The position numbers and the translations under genes are program-made. The notes under the pieces are model-generated. The model searched no databases and was not told the DNA's origin. It saw nothing but the letters and a program-made list of their open reading frames with translations. Below, piece by piece: positions 36,167 through 46,439 of a stretch of DNA of 64,000 nucleotides; position 1 is the stretch's first letter, and each line of letters opens with the position of its first letter. This DNA comes from Azolla caroliniana (lineage: Eukaryota > Polypodiophyta), in assembly GCA_043228905.1 (NCBI GenBank), contig JBHGNT010000011.1, forward strand, positions 11,222,001 to 11,286,000. Direction: 5' to 3'.

Positions 36167-36685
36167 CTCGCCCCCTCCGAACCCGCACATCCTCCGGTAT
36201 GTGCCGAAGTTGCCGATGCTCGTTGTCTCCCCTTCATCCTCCGTTTGTTCCGCTATGTCAACTTTGTCTCTCCATTTTGAGTAGACCCATTCTTTCCACC
36301 CGAACCATTGTCGCCATCCGATCCACCATATTCTTTGTTCTCTCTCGTCATATTCTTGGCCCTTGTCATTCGTGGTAGTGTCTTTTACTGGCCTCTTTCT
36401 TGTCTTCATCAACCTTGACTTTTTTCCGGATCGCTCTCGTCCGATCAACTTTCGGTTTGATCGGCTTCCGATCGGATTCGTATTCGGCCGAATCGGAATC
36501 GGTTGTTCGGTTTCGATTGAGTTGGTCTCCTTCCGGCTCGGTTTCGATCTATCGGTTTCGGTTTCGGTTGGCTTTCTTTTCCTCGTTTTCACCAGCCTCG
36601 ACCGGTCTAACCTCCGATTGAGTCGGATTAGCTTCTTTCCAGAATTTGTCTCGTCCGATTGGCTTTCGGCTAGGTCGGCTTCCAT
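36119..36685 (-). CDS. charged low-complexity second ORF of gag-only element
   Basis: 188-codon frame on the minus strand overlapping the gag ORF end by about 140 bp in another frame and running into the 3' LTR. It is rich in Lys, Arg, Glu, Thr and Ser (ETETDRSKPSRKETNSIE), like the tail of the gag ORF. It could be the continuation of gag after a frameshift. No known domain seen; low confidence that it is translated separately. Confidence 0.35.
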   Translation of the reverse strand: MEADLAESQSDETNSGKKLIRLNRRLDRSRLVKTRKRKPTETETDRSKPSRKETNSIETEQPIPIRPNTNPIGSRSNRKLIGRERSGKKSRLMKTRKRPVKDTTTNDKGQEYDEREQRIWWIGWRQWFGWKEWVYSKWRDKVDIAEQTEDEGETTSIGNFGTYRRMCGFGGGECRSVFRTLREKVKII

Positions 36686-38054
36686 CCATATTCGCGTTCG
36701 GCCAAGTCAGACTCGGTCGATCGGTTTTGACCGAGTTGACCCCTTTTCGGGTCGGCTTTCTTTCGGGTCGGAATCCCGTCCGGATCACCTTCCATCCGAA
36801 CCGGCTTCCGACTTTACCTTTCTTGCCGCCACCTCCCGTCTCTCCGGTCTCACGTTGGTTCTCGGACACAACCGCCGAAGTCTCTAGAATTAGTGGGTAG
36901 GAATCCTCGGTATTATCATCCTCTGTCATTTCAACCATAGCCTCCTTCTTGGCTATCTCTCCGTCGTATGAATCGGCTTCGACCTTTGTTTTCTCTCCAC
37001 CACCTTCCGTCTCTTCGGTCTCACGTTGCCTTTCGAACGCAACCGCCGGAGTCTCTGGAATCAGTGGCGGGGAAGTCTCGATATGGCAATCCGCCATTGA
37101 TTCGTCCATAGCCACCTCCGATTCGATTTCGTCTTTTGTGGCTACCTCCTTAATCACATCCGCTTCACACTCTTTATCTGCATCAATTATGCAAACATCT
37201 ATTATGCTTACCCCTTTTTGGCCCGATGTCTCGAGCACTTGTATCCCGAAATTTCCTTCTACACTTGAATTATCGGCCTTATCCTTCGCCATCGTTCTTT
37301 CACAAGACGAGTGGGTGTCTTGTTCCACTCTTTCTCCCGTGGTACCATCATGTTGTATTTCGGCCTTCATATTGGCTTCATCGTTTTTCCTCAATCGACC
37401 ATCCTTCATGGGCCATGTCGTTGTTGACGAGATTCTCAGCTTCCTTTCATCATGTCTTCGGCATACCCTTTGGACTTCGGCCCAATCTTCGGTAAGACCA
37501 TTCGTACCTTCATCGTCTTCGAGTTCGATCCCGATGTCCATCCTTTCTTTTCGATCGATCAATTTTACGAACATTAGGACTTTATCTTCTCCCACCAATC
37601 GTTGTTCCCGCTCCGAGAGTCGAGCAAAACGATGCTCGAACTCTAGGAATGCTTGTGTTGCACTTCGGTGGGTCTTCTCCGATGCCACCCATTCGTCGAA
37701 TTCTCGCCGATCTTGTCCCTTCGATCTCTTGTAATCATATGACTCTCGTAAAGCTTCTTCGAATGATCCCCATGTCGAGTTTTGTTGCCGTATCTTGTGG
37801 ATTCTCTCTTGTAGCTCATCCGTGGCTACCCGACTGAAGGATATCACTTGCAATCCTTCCGGTATCCCACATCGCATCATCTCCCCTTTGTAGTCACGTA
37901 GATAGCGTGACACATCGTTTCCGTTGAATTGTCCGTTTCGTTGTACGAGCCGCTTTACTGCCCCCGTGATCTCCGACATCACTCGTTGTTCTTGTAGCAT
38001 CCGCTCGAACATCATCATCATCGTTATGCTCATTGCCTCTTGTTGATTCTCCAT
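36549..38054 (-). CDS. gag-like structural protein of LTR retrotransposon
   Basis: Intact ORF of about 501 codons, starting at the ATG at 38,054. An in-frame GTG lies 21 bp further upstream, next to the primer site. The N-terminal part is helical and Met/Gln-rich (FERMLQEQRVMSEI). The capsid-like core follows with DVSRYLRDYKGEMMRCGIPE, SFEEALRESYDY and AFLEFEHRFARLSEREQRLV, the pattern of plant retrotransposon gag proteins. The last 250 residues are acidic low-complexity sequence without a CCHC zinc knuckle. A close relative is encoded at 63,553-64,000. The frame is fully open, in keeping with the near-identical LTRs. Confidence 0.82.
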   Translation of the reverse strand: MENQQEAMSITMMMMFERMLQEQRVMSEITGAVKRLVQRNGQFNGNDVSRYLRDYKGEMMRCGIPEGLQVISFSRVATDELQERIHKIRQQNSTWGSFEEALRESYDYKRSKGQDRREFDEWVASEKTHRSATQAFLEFEHRFARLSEREQRLVGEDKVLMFVKLIDRKERMDIGIELEDDEGTNGLTEDWAEVQRVCRRHDERKLRISSTTTWPMKDGRLRKNDEANMKAEIQHDGTTGERVEQDTHSSCERTMAKDKADNSSVEGNFGIQVLETSGQKGVSIIDVCIIDADKECEADVIKEVATKDEIESEVAMDESMADCHIETSPPLIPETPAVAFERQRETEETEGGGEKTKVEADSYDGEIAKKEAMVEMTEDDNTEDSYPLILETSAVVSENQRETGETGGGGKKGKVGSRFGWKVIRTGFRPERKPTRKGVNSVKTDRPSLTWPNANMDGSRPSRKPIGRDKFWKEANPTQSEVRPVEAGENEEKKANRNRNR

Positions 38055-38070
38055 CTCCTTGCCACCCGTC

Positions 38071-38088
38071 TTCACGTCGGGTTCACCA
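38071..38088 (-). promoter_or_regulatory. primer-binding site matching tRNA-Trp
   Basis: Plus-strand TTCACGTCGGGTTCACCA equals the last 18 bases (with CCA) of plant nuclear tRNA-Trp(CCA) as I remember it, so the element strand can pair with that tRNA. It lies 5 bp inside the 5' LTR. The same 18 bases occur at 63,519-63,536 in the second family member. Confidence 0.8.
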
Positions 38089-38093
38089 ACTTG

Positions 38094-38853
38094 TGTCGTG
38101 CCTTTCGGCTCCGGATCGTTGCGTGAGTCGGGTGGGAACCGCTGGGGTTTTGGACTAGGAAGAGGAGAGTTTTAAGGCTAATAAGAATATAAATATGTTG
38201 TAAGAAAGAGTTATAGCAAACTCGTGAATCCCACGAGTGTATTGTATTAGATTAATCAATATGAATATAAGAATATAAACTTCGGTTGAAAGAGAATGAT
38301 ATAGAATTCTCGTGAATCCCACGAGTATAGTTTATTAATTGGTGTTTTTTAGAAACATATCCAGTTTCCAAATATTTTTCACACACAATTACATTGTGCT
38401 CCCCATCCTTATGTAGTGATGGGAGAGACTAAGCATAGCTACATGTTTTTTTTCTAATATGTTCATGCACACTAAATGTGCATGTGATGCTTTTCTAATC
38501 CTTGCTTTTATTTGCTAAATATAGTGCTCATGCACGCTAGATGTGCATGAGTCACTTTTTAGTCGCTTGCGTTTTTCTATAAAATATTCACGCACTCTAA
38601 AAATACATGATTTACCTTTTAATAAAGGTAGGCGCAAATAAAGCACTTATAGTTATTAAATCTATTTATAGAACACTAAAGATAAGGTAGTGTAATGGTA
38701 AAGTTGAGGTTTGGCTACGTGGAGGTACAAGGTTCGAATCTTGCCCTATGCACGTGATAAATATCTTGATATATTATTTTATTTATTTATATGTAATTAA
38801 ATCGGTTATATTATTTTTACTTTTTCACGTAGTGTACGAAATACACTACGACA
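38094..38853 (-). repeat. 5' LTR of gag-only element
   Basis: Right copy, the 5' LTR on the element strand, 760 bp like its partner. The only difference I found is ATCAATATG here versus ATCACTATG in the left LTR (near 38,258 / 35,571). TATA box at 38,661-38,671 (minus) and the antisense tRNA-like unit at 38,688-38,747. Confidence 0.92.
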
Positions 38854-38857
38854 CCGT

Positions 38858-39946
38858 CACTATGTGCGGATCGTGAGACGGAACCGCCGAGGTTATGGAC
38901 TGGAAGGAATTAGTACACACATGCACAACACAAGCAAGATTCACATATAAGATAAGTAGATGAGAGGAAACATTCGTTTATTGCAAAATAAATCGATTCT
39001 TTATAAACTTAGAATCATGTTACAATGGATTGGATATGAAAATGAGAGATAAATCTTTTAAAGAAAGGAGCTAACATCCATATAAGGAGTGGTCCAATAT
39101 GAATATGAGAGATTATTCTTGAAAGGAAGGAGCCAACAACCATGTAAGGAGTAGTCTGATATCAATATGAGAGAGATTTCTTCCCCCAAGGAATGAGAGA
39201 GAGAAGAAGAAAAGAAAAGAAAAAACTAGAGGGAAAAAATGGAACTTATATCGAGCTCTTTGTTGATCCCCCTTCTCAATGTTACTTTGCATGTCCACTT
39301 TTAGTTGCATGGCCTTGGCTTTTAGTTGCATGCGACCGTCCGTATAATTCGGCCAAATGACCCAATCATCCATAAAGTTTAGCCCGTGCGCAATCCGTAC
39401 GTGCATCGCAATCAAACCGTAGACGTGTCCGCGCGCAAAAGTCCTGACCCATCCGTGCGCTCATCCGTCAGAGCGTCCCAGGAGGCCGTGCACGTGCGCG
39501 TTCGTCCGAAACATCCACACGGCCATGCACACTTACACTCGAAACTTGCACATGCGCATATGTCCGAAAACATCCACACGGCCGTGCACACGTGCGTACG
39601 CCTGAAATGTGCACACCACATAGTGTAGCCCAAGTCACCTTGAACATTCTGTCCTCCACACGTTAATATAATGAATAGGTTTTGGCTTTCTATATATATT
39701 GGGGAATCCAATGTTATCCTATCTACGTGGGATATCTCACAGTTTTGTTTTTTTCCCCTTTTCTCTTCAAACTTCTCACTCACATAACGTGATGCTTGTT
39801 TATCCATTTCATGCGTAGGAAAATACGTTATGAAGCTCTTGAAGACATCTATCTTTCCATATCAATACATTAAGCTAATCTTAAATAATTATTTTACTAG
39901 TTTTTATATCGTGTGGGAAAAACCACATGACAACGTCTCAAACATC
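38858..39946 (+). other. LTR-like region before a primer-binding site
   Basis: Stretch ending in TCTCAAACA just before the primer site at 39,947, so it is probably an LTR in plus orientation whose left part was split off by the gag-only element. It contains a CACGTGCGC-rich block with a repeated word (CATCCACACGGCC at about 39,511 and 39,570). Its first bases (GTGCGGATCGTGAGACGGAA) echo the 3' part of the gag-family LTR. Ends not defined. Confidence 0.45.
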
Positions 39947-39964
39947 TGGTATCAGAACTTGAGG
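39947..39964 (+). promoter_or_regulatory. primer-binding site (initiator tRNA-Met type)
   Basis: TGGTATCAGAACTTGAGG, two bases after an LTR-like CA end. The plant consensus for initiator-Met priming is TGGTATCAGAGC. It marks a plus-strand LTR retrotransposon fragment whose internal part is only about 300 bp (to about 40,250) before the minus-strand gypsy remnant begins. Confidence 0.7.
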
Positions 39965-40339
39965 CTCTTTCCATTCTGCTGTTGTAGTCTATCTAGTTTC
40001 TATCAGCAACACTTCTTCTGTACATCGTGAAGATGTCATCTCGGTTGGCAACTCTCTACAATATCATTTTCGTGAAGAGAAACGTTGACAAAATCTGCAC
40101 TCCACTATTCTAAATCACCATTGAAGTGAGCCAACTGGCTGCACTTCACTCCTGTGATTGTCGCCACTCAGAGTGAGATTTTGCTTCACAAGCTCTGCCT
40201 CAGTGGAACTACATTGGATTAGACAACAATCGAATAGGTCACCTCACGTTAGTCACTCGCTTGTCGTAATCACTCGTAGTTGTCTGGGCTCCAAGAACAA
40301 TCCCCTTCCGTGCTTCATTCGGCTAGAAAACATTAAGAA

Positions 40340-42584
40340 AGATTGGTTAAATTTGTTCTTCTCATTGTCGTAGTCACTTGAAGCATAATCATGATCACTG
40401 ATGATGTTGTTGGGAAGACCATGGTGCCAAAATACTTCGCGCATAATGATACATGTGGTGTCTTCACTAGTGATCTCTTTAGTACAGGGAAAGAAATGCG
40501 CCATCTTAGTATATCGATCAACCATTGTTAAGATGACGTTGAAGCCCTTAGAATCTGGAAGATTTGTGATAAAATCCAAAGAAATGGATTGCCATGGCTT
40601 GCTTGGGATCGGTAATGGCTCCAATAAACCATATGGATGATGTCGGGGCATCTTTGCCCTACAACAAGTATCACATGTCCGAACATAGTCTTCGACAAAT
40701 CTTCGTATATGGGGCCACCAGAATGATTGGGTTACTAAATCCAATGTTTTAGTACTACCAAAATGTCTAGCTATGTATGTACCACGACAATTTTGTATGA
40801 CCCAAAGGCAAGATGGACCATTGGGAACATAATAAAGATTTTTAAATAAGACTAATCCATCATGCCATTTGAATTGCCAATAATCCGTACTTGGTTGTTG
40901 TGACTGTGAACAGGATGCTCAAGTGGGATCAATCCGATATAGGATATCTTGAGCAAAGACATATGTCTTCAAATTTTGACGTATTATATCAATAATGTTG
41001 GAATCCAATGGAGTATCAAAAACCAAAGTTGCTTGCAATTGTGTCAGACCCAGGATTACCTGTTTTTGATTATCGAAGATCGGATCACTAGGACAAGGTG
41101 CTAGATATGAGCGTCGTGATAATGCATCTGTCTTCCCTTGCTGCTTACCCGAACGATATGTAATCTTGAAGTCAAAATGAGTGAGAAACTGGACTCGTGG
41201 AGCTTGTCGTCTAATTAATACACAAGCATTATGGAAATAGACAAGATTCTTGTGATCACTGAATACAATGACTTGATGAGGAGATCCTTGTAGGAAATGC
41301 CTCCATTGTGTAAAAGATTCCACTATAGCTAATAATTCCTTGTCATGTACCTCGTTGTTGATTTCAGCAATGTCAAATTTGCACGTGGAAAGCCACAAGA
41401 TTTAGCTTCTTATTGTCGCCTTGGTGTGACAAAATACTACCGAGTGTGAAATCCAATGAATCTACTTCAATGATAAATGGTTTTTGTGGATCAACATGAG
41501 CTAGAATAGGAGCTGATGTAATGCTTTCTTTAGATCCACAAAAGTAGTATCTGCTGCATTAGTCCAAAAAAATGATTGCCCATTCTTTGTGAGTTGTGTG
41601 AGGGGCAAAATAAGCTTCGAGAAGTCTTGTAGAAACTTGCGATAAAAATTCGCGAATCCTAAAAAACATTGCATGTCTCGCAATGATCGTGGAGTCTACC
41701 ACTCTAACACTGTTTGGACCTTAGCTAGATCCATAGAGATTCCTTCAGAGGAGATGACATAGCCTAGAAATTCCACTTGTTTACAATCAAAACTACACTT
41801 TTCGAGTTTTGCATAAAGAACATGATCTCGTAGTCGTTTTAGTACTAATCATACATGAGAATCATGCTCCTCCTATGTTCTTGAATAAATTAATAGATCA
41901 TCCAAGTAGATTATCAAACAAATGTTCAAAGATATTGAAATATATCATTTGCCATGTGTTGGAAGACTGTTGGTGCACCATTAATCCTTTCTAAAAAGAC
42001 TCGAGATAAGGGGAAGTGCATACCTATTCCTGATGGTGAACTTATTAAAGCCATGATAATCTAGGACTAGACGAAGTGATCCATCCTTTTTCTTTACAAA
42101 CAAAATAGGTGCGATGGCTGGAGATTTTGAGTGTCGAATGAACACATTTGCCAAGTTTTCCTTTATGTAGGCTCAAAGAACTTCAAGCTCGGTTGGTGAC
42201 AAGTTGTAGATCGGTCCCCATGGTGGATCTTTTCCTAGTGGTAAATCAATGGGACAATCATACGATCGATGTTGAGGAAGAGTAATTGCTTTTAGCTTAT
42301 AAAAAACGTCGACATAATGGTGATACTTCTTTGGTAGTTGGATTGTTGACTCCTCCTTAATGATACTAGAAGGTTTCACTGATACTACAAATACAAACAT
42401 TGGTTCCTTTCGTCCTTCCTCATGCAATTGATGTAGTAAAATGGTTGAAATTCTATGAGTGGATGCTTGGGGTTGACGATACCAGACTTCTCTTGTTCTC
42501 CAATCGATTTCGGGATTGTGTAATTCGAACCATGGCAACCCCAAAATAATTGGATGCTTTGAACTACTAATTATATTAATTGAT
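40340..42584 (-). pseudogene. gypsy pol: RT, RNase H and integrase, broken
   Basis: RT entry block ILGLPWFELHNPEIDWRT and RSYDCPIDLPLG. The catalytic YLDD is at 41,898-41,909, with FLGFANFYRKFL at about 41,660. RNase H shows VHDKELLAIVES and SDHKNLVYF (about 41,300-41,240), then RVQFLTHFDFKITYRSGKQ. Integrase has the zinc-binding end (CDTCCRAK), DFITNLPDS with the first catalytic Asp, and IISDHD near the second. The third catalytic residue and the C-terminus are missing. At least four frame breaks. Confidence 0.85.
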
Positions 42585-43488
42585 AGGGAAAAGTACTAGG
42601 ATACCCCTGGAAGTTCTAAATTTACCAGAATGCCCCTGGAAGTTCTAAATTTACCAAACTACCCCTATGTCCAAAAAAATACACTTTATAAAGTAATTAT
42701 ACACTCAAATCTACAAGTCCTATTTACCATAATACCCTTCAAACATAAATTTCTTTACTTAAACAACAGTGTGCGAATACATTAAGAAATATCCTACGTT
42801 AACTATTGTTTTTTGTATCTTCTCATTTTCAATGGTTAAGTCAATACAAGTCATCAGATCGTGACAATGATGGTAGAGATCATTCGAAAAGGTATTATGT
42901 GGTTACCAGCTTTGGCACATTTGCTACTATCATGTCTATGTTACATTTACAAATAAGACCATAGTAGCTATTAATTGCCATAGAATTTCTTCATAGCCAC
43001 GAGCATAAGCAATTCCCACAGTTGTTAACCCCGTATCGCTGTTGGGGACACCTGAGCTCTCTAGCAGTGATGAGCATGGCAAGGTGGCACAAGAAAGAAC
43101 GCATGGGATCTCATCCGCTGCGAGGATTTATTAGGCATACTCAAAGTTGTTGGGGCATGACCACATCCATAGCTCAACAGAGTAAGAAGCCCCCTCCTGT
43201 CTCCTTCTTCTTTCTTTCATTCATTTATTCATTCATTCTTTCTTCATTGATTTGATTAATCCATCATGTCTCCAGGCACGTACGCTGTACATTCAAAAAT
43301 TCGAGGGGCAGGGCAGGATCAATGACCATGCCATCCCGCCGCCTGTTGTTGTCGATGGTGATGATGGTCGCCATCACTATTGCCTTCATGGTTAACCCCT
43401 CCCCCTGCGCTTACTAGAACGTCACCACCCTCCTCTGAAACCACCCTACCTGCAGGTCCTTCAACACCTTGTTCTCCAGCTATGGCGT

Positions 43489-44195
43489 TGACAGGAACCG
43501 CACGCTCCCTATACGCAACGCTCGGCCACAACCGAGCTTAGAATCATACACAGAAAATGGGAAATAAAGAACGACACGAAGAAGAGACAAGTACGCAGGA
43601 TGTTTACGTGGAAAACCCAAACTAAGGGAAAAACCACGGCAGCCCACAGGCTGCAAACTATCACTATGTTAGAATGTACAACAGTGAGTTCACGGAGGCA
43701 ACGACCTCGTGCTCACGATCCTCGCCACAGGCGGTGGTTACAACAGAGGCAACGACCTCTTTCTCTCTCTCTCTCTCTCTCTCTGTACACAGTTACGCGC
43801 TCTCTCTCTCCTTGCACCAACAAGAATGACAACAACCACATCAAAAGGTTTGCCCTAAGTCATATTTATACTAATATGACTTTGCGGCTATTTACAAATA
43901 TAGCCACGATGGACTCTCAGAGACATATTCACAAATATGTCTCTTCATCCGGAGAGCACTCCTCACCGGGTCTGCACCATCCGGTCCTCCGTAGCCGAGT
44001 ACTCCTCATCCGGTTCTCACCGGGTTAGTACCATCCGGCTCTCCGTAGCCGGGTACTCCTCATCCGGTTCTCACCGGGTCTGCACCATCCGGCTCTTCGT
44101 AGCCGGGTACTCCTCATCCGGTTTTGGCCTCGGTCGAGTTTGTTCATCGACACTGTTCTTCTCCCTTTCCATCCAGAGGGACCTGTCTCCCAACA
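43489..44195 (-). mobile_element. solo LTR in FLA, 5-bp target duplication GGCGT
   Basis: 707-bp LTR, TG at 43,489 and CA at 44,195, flanked by GGCGT at 43,484-43,488 and 44,196-44,200. Deleting it joins the FLA reading frame exactly (SSYG then VASAINSR). On the minus strand it begins TGTTGGGAGACAGG and has a TATA box (GTATAAATATG) at about 43,866-43,876, so it is in minus orientation. It contains three 54-bp repeats and TC microsatellites. Confidence 0.88.
43964..44125. repeat. 54-bp tandem repeat, three copies
   Basis: CACCGGGT begins units at 43,964, 44,018 and 44,072; each continues through CCATCCGG, CGTAGCCG and TACTCCTCATCCGG. It lies in the U3 part of the solo LTR, where such repeats often act as enhancers (inference). 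Confidence 0.85.
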
Positions 44196-45756
44196 GGCGT
44201 CGCCTCTGCCATCAATAGTCGCACCACAATCACTGTGCTCTGCCCCCCCAATGCCGCCACCGATGCGTTCTTCTCCGCCTCCCGCCTCTCCGACGACCGT
44301 GAGACTGTCTTCAACGTCCTAAGCTTCCATGTCCTGCTCGATTACTCTGATCCCTCTCTGATGGCTCTGCAATCATCACCACGCTCTTCTAGACCACTGG
44401 CCTCTCGGCCGGACTCAACGGCTTCCTCAACCTGACCACCCTAAGTAATGGAACCACGCTCCTCCGCTTTGCATCTGCCCCTCCCGAATCTCCGCCACTG
44501 GCTTCTGTGTTGGGCTCTCTAGAGAGCTTCCCTTTCAACATAAGAACACTCTCCATCTCAGTTGTGCTTACACCCATGGGAGCTTCCCTTCCACCACCAT
44601 TGCCAGTCAATGTCACATACGTCCTTGCTCAATCAGGGGCAGGGAATTTATCCACCTTTGTCTCGTTGCTAGTATCATCTAGGGTTGATAAGATCTTCCA
44701 ATTCCATGATTCATCACTAGGATTGACAATCTTTGCACCCACCAACAGTGCATTCGATCGCATGTATGGATCGATGGTGTATGCCAGCCTCTCCATGACT
44801 CGGAGGGTCTCGCTTCTCGAGTTCCATGGGACCGCTTCATTTTTCCCCACACAAGAGTTGTTGGGTTCCGCAGGGTCCCAGCCCACCCTAGCTACCACAT
44901 CAGGCAATGTTGATTATAAGGTCTCTTCGACTCGATCGACAAAGACTGGTGTAGTTTCAATCATAACCAATGGCAATGGAAACCCTGTCCCGATAATGGG
45001 AACGCTCTACTCTAGCAATCCCGTGTCGATCTTCTCCATTGATTCGTTGCTCCTTCTTGCTGAAATCTTTTCATTGATTGTAGCATCGCCACCTTTGTCC
45101 ATAACATTAGCCCCAAGACCTAGTGGACTTGCATTGTCTCCGCCTGACTCAAGTTCGGCTATTTTGCAAGTGATGTCTCTGGCATCGGCTTCGGCCCCGG
45201 CAATGCAAACTCCTAAATTATCGAGACCTGCATCATCACCACCAAGTTATTCGCCCCTTACTCCACCTGCAGACAAACATGGCCTCGACAGTGTTTCACA
45301 ACTAAAAGTTGTTGGGGCAATTCCATTTTCATCGCCTCCTCCCTTCGTCCCAGGCATATCTCCTTCTTCTTTAGGGGCAATATCGACAGAAAACGAAATC
45401 TTTTCTTGAAATATCTGAGCAATGCATACAGGGAGGATTAAGCCATTCTCAGCGTAGCTATTTCCAGTACGGAGAGGAATATGAAACGCTTCAATTTCTT
45501 CTCCTTGAGAACAACCTTGTTTACCATGAAAGGATCTTACTTTATCTTACAATTCAGCTTCTCCTCATATAGTTCACCATTTACTTCTGCATTGCGTTTG
45601 AAGGGTATTCTGGTAAATAGGGCTTGTAGATTTGAGTGTATAATTACTTTATAAAGTGTATATTTTTGGACATAGGGGTAGTTTGGTAAATTTGGAACTT
45701 TCAGGGGTATTCTGGTAAATAGACGAACTTCCAAGGGTATCTTGGTACTTTCCCCT

Positions 45757-46330
45757 AAATGATATTGCCCATGCCAAATTATCTAGGACAACATGAACCA
45801 GTTTGGACTCTTTTACGATATTTCCAGAAGCAATGGGGTGACCATCAATGACTACTACAAAAGCTAGGCAAGGAAGCTTTCTTAGGGATATCTGATGAAC
45901 TTGAGGCAAACTTTTTATCCATGAAACAAGAATGAGCTCCGGTTTCTAAGAGTGTTAAGACATGTACTGGAGGGTTACTTATAGTACTAACTTTTACTTG
46001 AGCTAAGAACACCTTGCTAACTTGCTTAGAAGGAATGGAACCACAAATGGGTTGCACAGATCTAGGGTTGTCCAACCAAACGATTCATATTTTCGGCTGG
46101 AACTTCCTCTACATTTCCAGATTCATAATGTCTTCCATGCCTCTCTCCTTGAACCTCATCATCCATCCACTATTCCTGGAAGACACTCTCCACTCTCCAC
46201 CTCCACCTCCAATCGAGCTTTCCACAGGTGAGGAGTATGAGGTTGAGAAGATTCTAGACTCTTGTCGACATTGACGACAACTTCAATATTTGGTCCTCTG
46301 GAAAGGGTATCCCATTTTCGAGGCAACTTG
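45757..46330 (-). pseudogene. gypsy gag end and protease, broken
   Basis: Upstream part of the same gypsy element. The retropepsin active site is visible as VLTLLETGAHSCFMDKKF at about 45,965-45,910; the usual D-S/T-G appears as E-T-G, a likely inactivating change. LVHVVLDNLAWAISF leads up to the insertion point. Upstream reading frames are broken. Confidence 0.65.
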
Positions 46331-46439
46331 AGAACCAACCAACACTTGGAAAATGCATCGGATGTTGTTCATGCATTTCATGACCAATATCCACAAAACT
46401 GGGGAGGCATCTTAAGGGCCGGCCTTAGTGAAAGGATAG

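Larger units (their letters stand above)
35407..38853 (-). mobile_element. gag-only LTR retrotransposon (TR-GAG-like), young
   Basis: Complete 3,447-bp element on the minus strand, flanked by the 4-bp duplication CCGT (35,403-35,406 and 38,854-38,857). Two 760-bp LTRs (TGTCG...CGACA) differ, in my alignment, at one base. The internal 1,927 bp holds a primer-binding site, one long gag-like ORF, a shorter overlapping ORF and a purine-rich tract, with no protease, reverse transcriptase, RNase H or integrase. It must depend on enzymes supplied in trans, as do the TR-GAG elements described in plants. It inserted into an older LTR-like sequence. Confidence 0.9.
43322..45409 (+). pseudogene. FLA: fasciclin-like arabinogalactan protein (FLA), broken
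   Basis: Intronless FLA copy; such proteins are secreted cell-wall or surface adhesion proteins with FAS1 domains and Pro/Ala/Ser-rich glycosylated regions. The signal peptide starts at ATG 43,322/43,328 (RRLLLSMVMMVAITIAF). The first FAS1 domain starts with stops at about 43,409 and 43,427, is split by the solo LTR (43,489-44,195), and resumes with GVASAINSRTTITVLCPP and FHVLLDYSDPSLMAL. A frameshift near 44,362 and a TAG near 44,392 follow. From there one frame is open to 45,409: LNLTTLSNGTTLL, linker, second FAS1 domain (LGLTIFAPTNSAFDR, IFSIDSLLLLAEIF) and a Pro/Ser-rich tail. No clear GPI-anchor signal at the end. Confidence 0.85.
42585..45756. mobile_element. inverted-repeat element carrying an FLA gene (Pack-type)
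   Basis: 3,172-bp insert in gypsy pol with long inverted ends: 42,585-42,744 and 45,596-45,756, about 160 bp and roughly 90% identical by eye, beginning AGGGRAAAGTACYARGATAC. Flanks AATTGAT (left) and AAATGAT (right) look like a 7-bp target duplication with one change. It encodes no transposase. Instead it carries a fasciclin-like gene, split by a solo LTR. Long inverted ends plus a captured gene fit a Pack-MULE-like element. The superfamily is inferred; target duplications of 8-11 bp would be more usual for Mutator-like elements. Confidence 0.75.
40250..46330 (-). mobile_element. Ty3/gypsy retrotransposon remnant, interrupted
   Basis: Minus-strand gypsy element without recognisable LTRs. 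Order on the element strand: protease (46,075-45,760), then after the inserted element RT (42,584-41,500), RNase H (41,400-41,050) and integrase (40,744-40,340). The 42,585-45,756 insert sits between protease and RT. Removing it with one 7-bp flank restores an uninterrupted frame (AWAISF then NIISSSKHPIIL). The 3' end is lost inside the integrase. Confidence 0.85.

Noticed and set aside
36949-37734. 261-codon plus-strand open frame, Ser-rich
   Set aside because: It is the exact antisense of the intact gag ORF; the codon composition of gag (GAA/GAG-rich) leaves the opposite strand open.
38054-38075. Gag start at the GTG at 38,075
   Set aside because: GTG is not a usual plant nuclear start; the in-frame ATG at 38,054 matches the ATG used by the second family member at 63,553.
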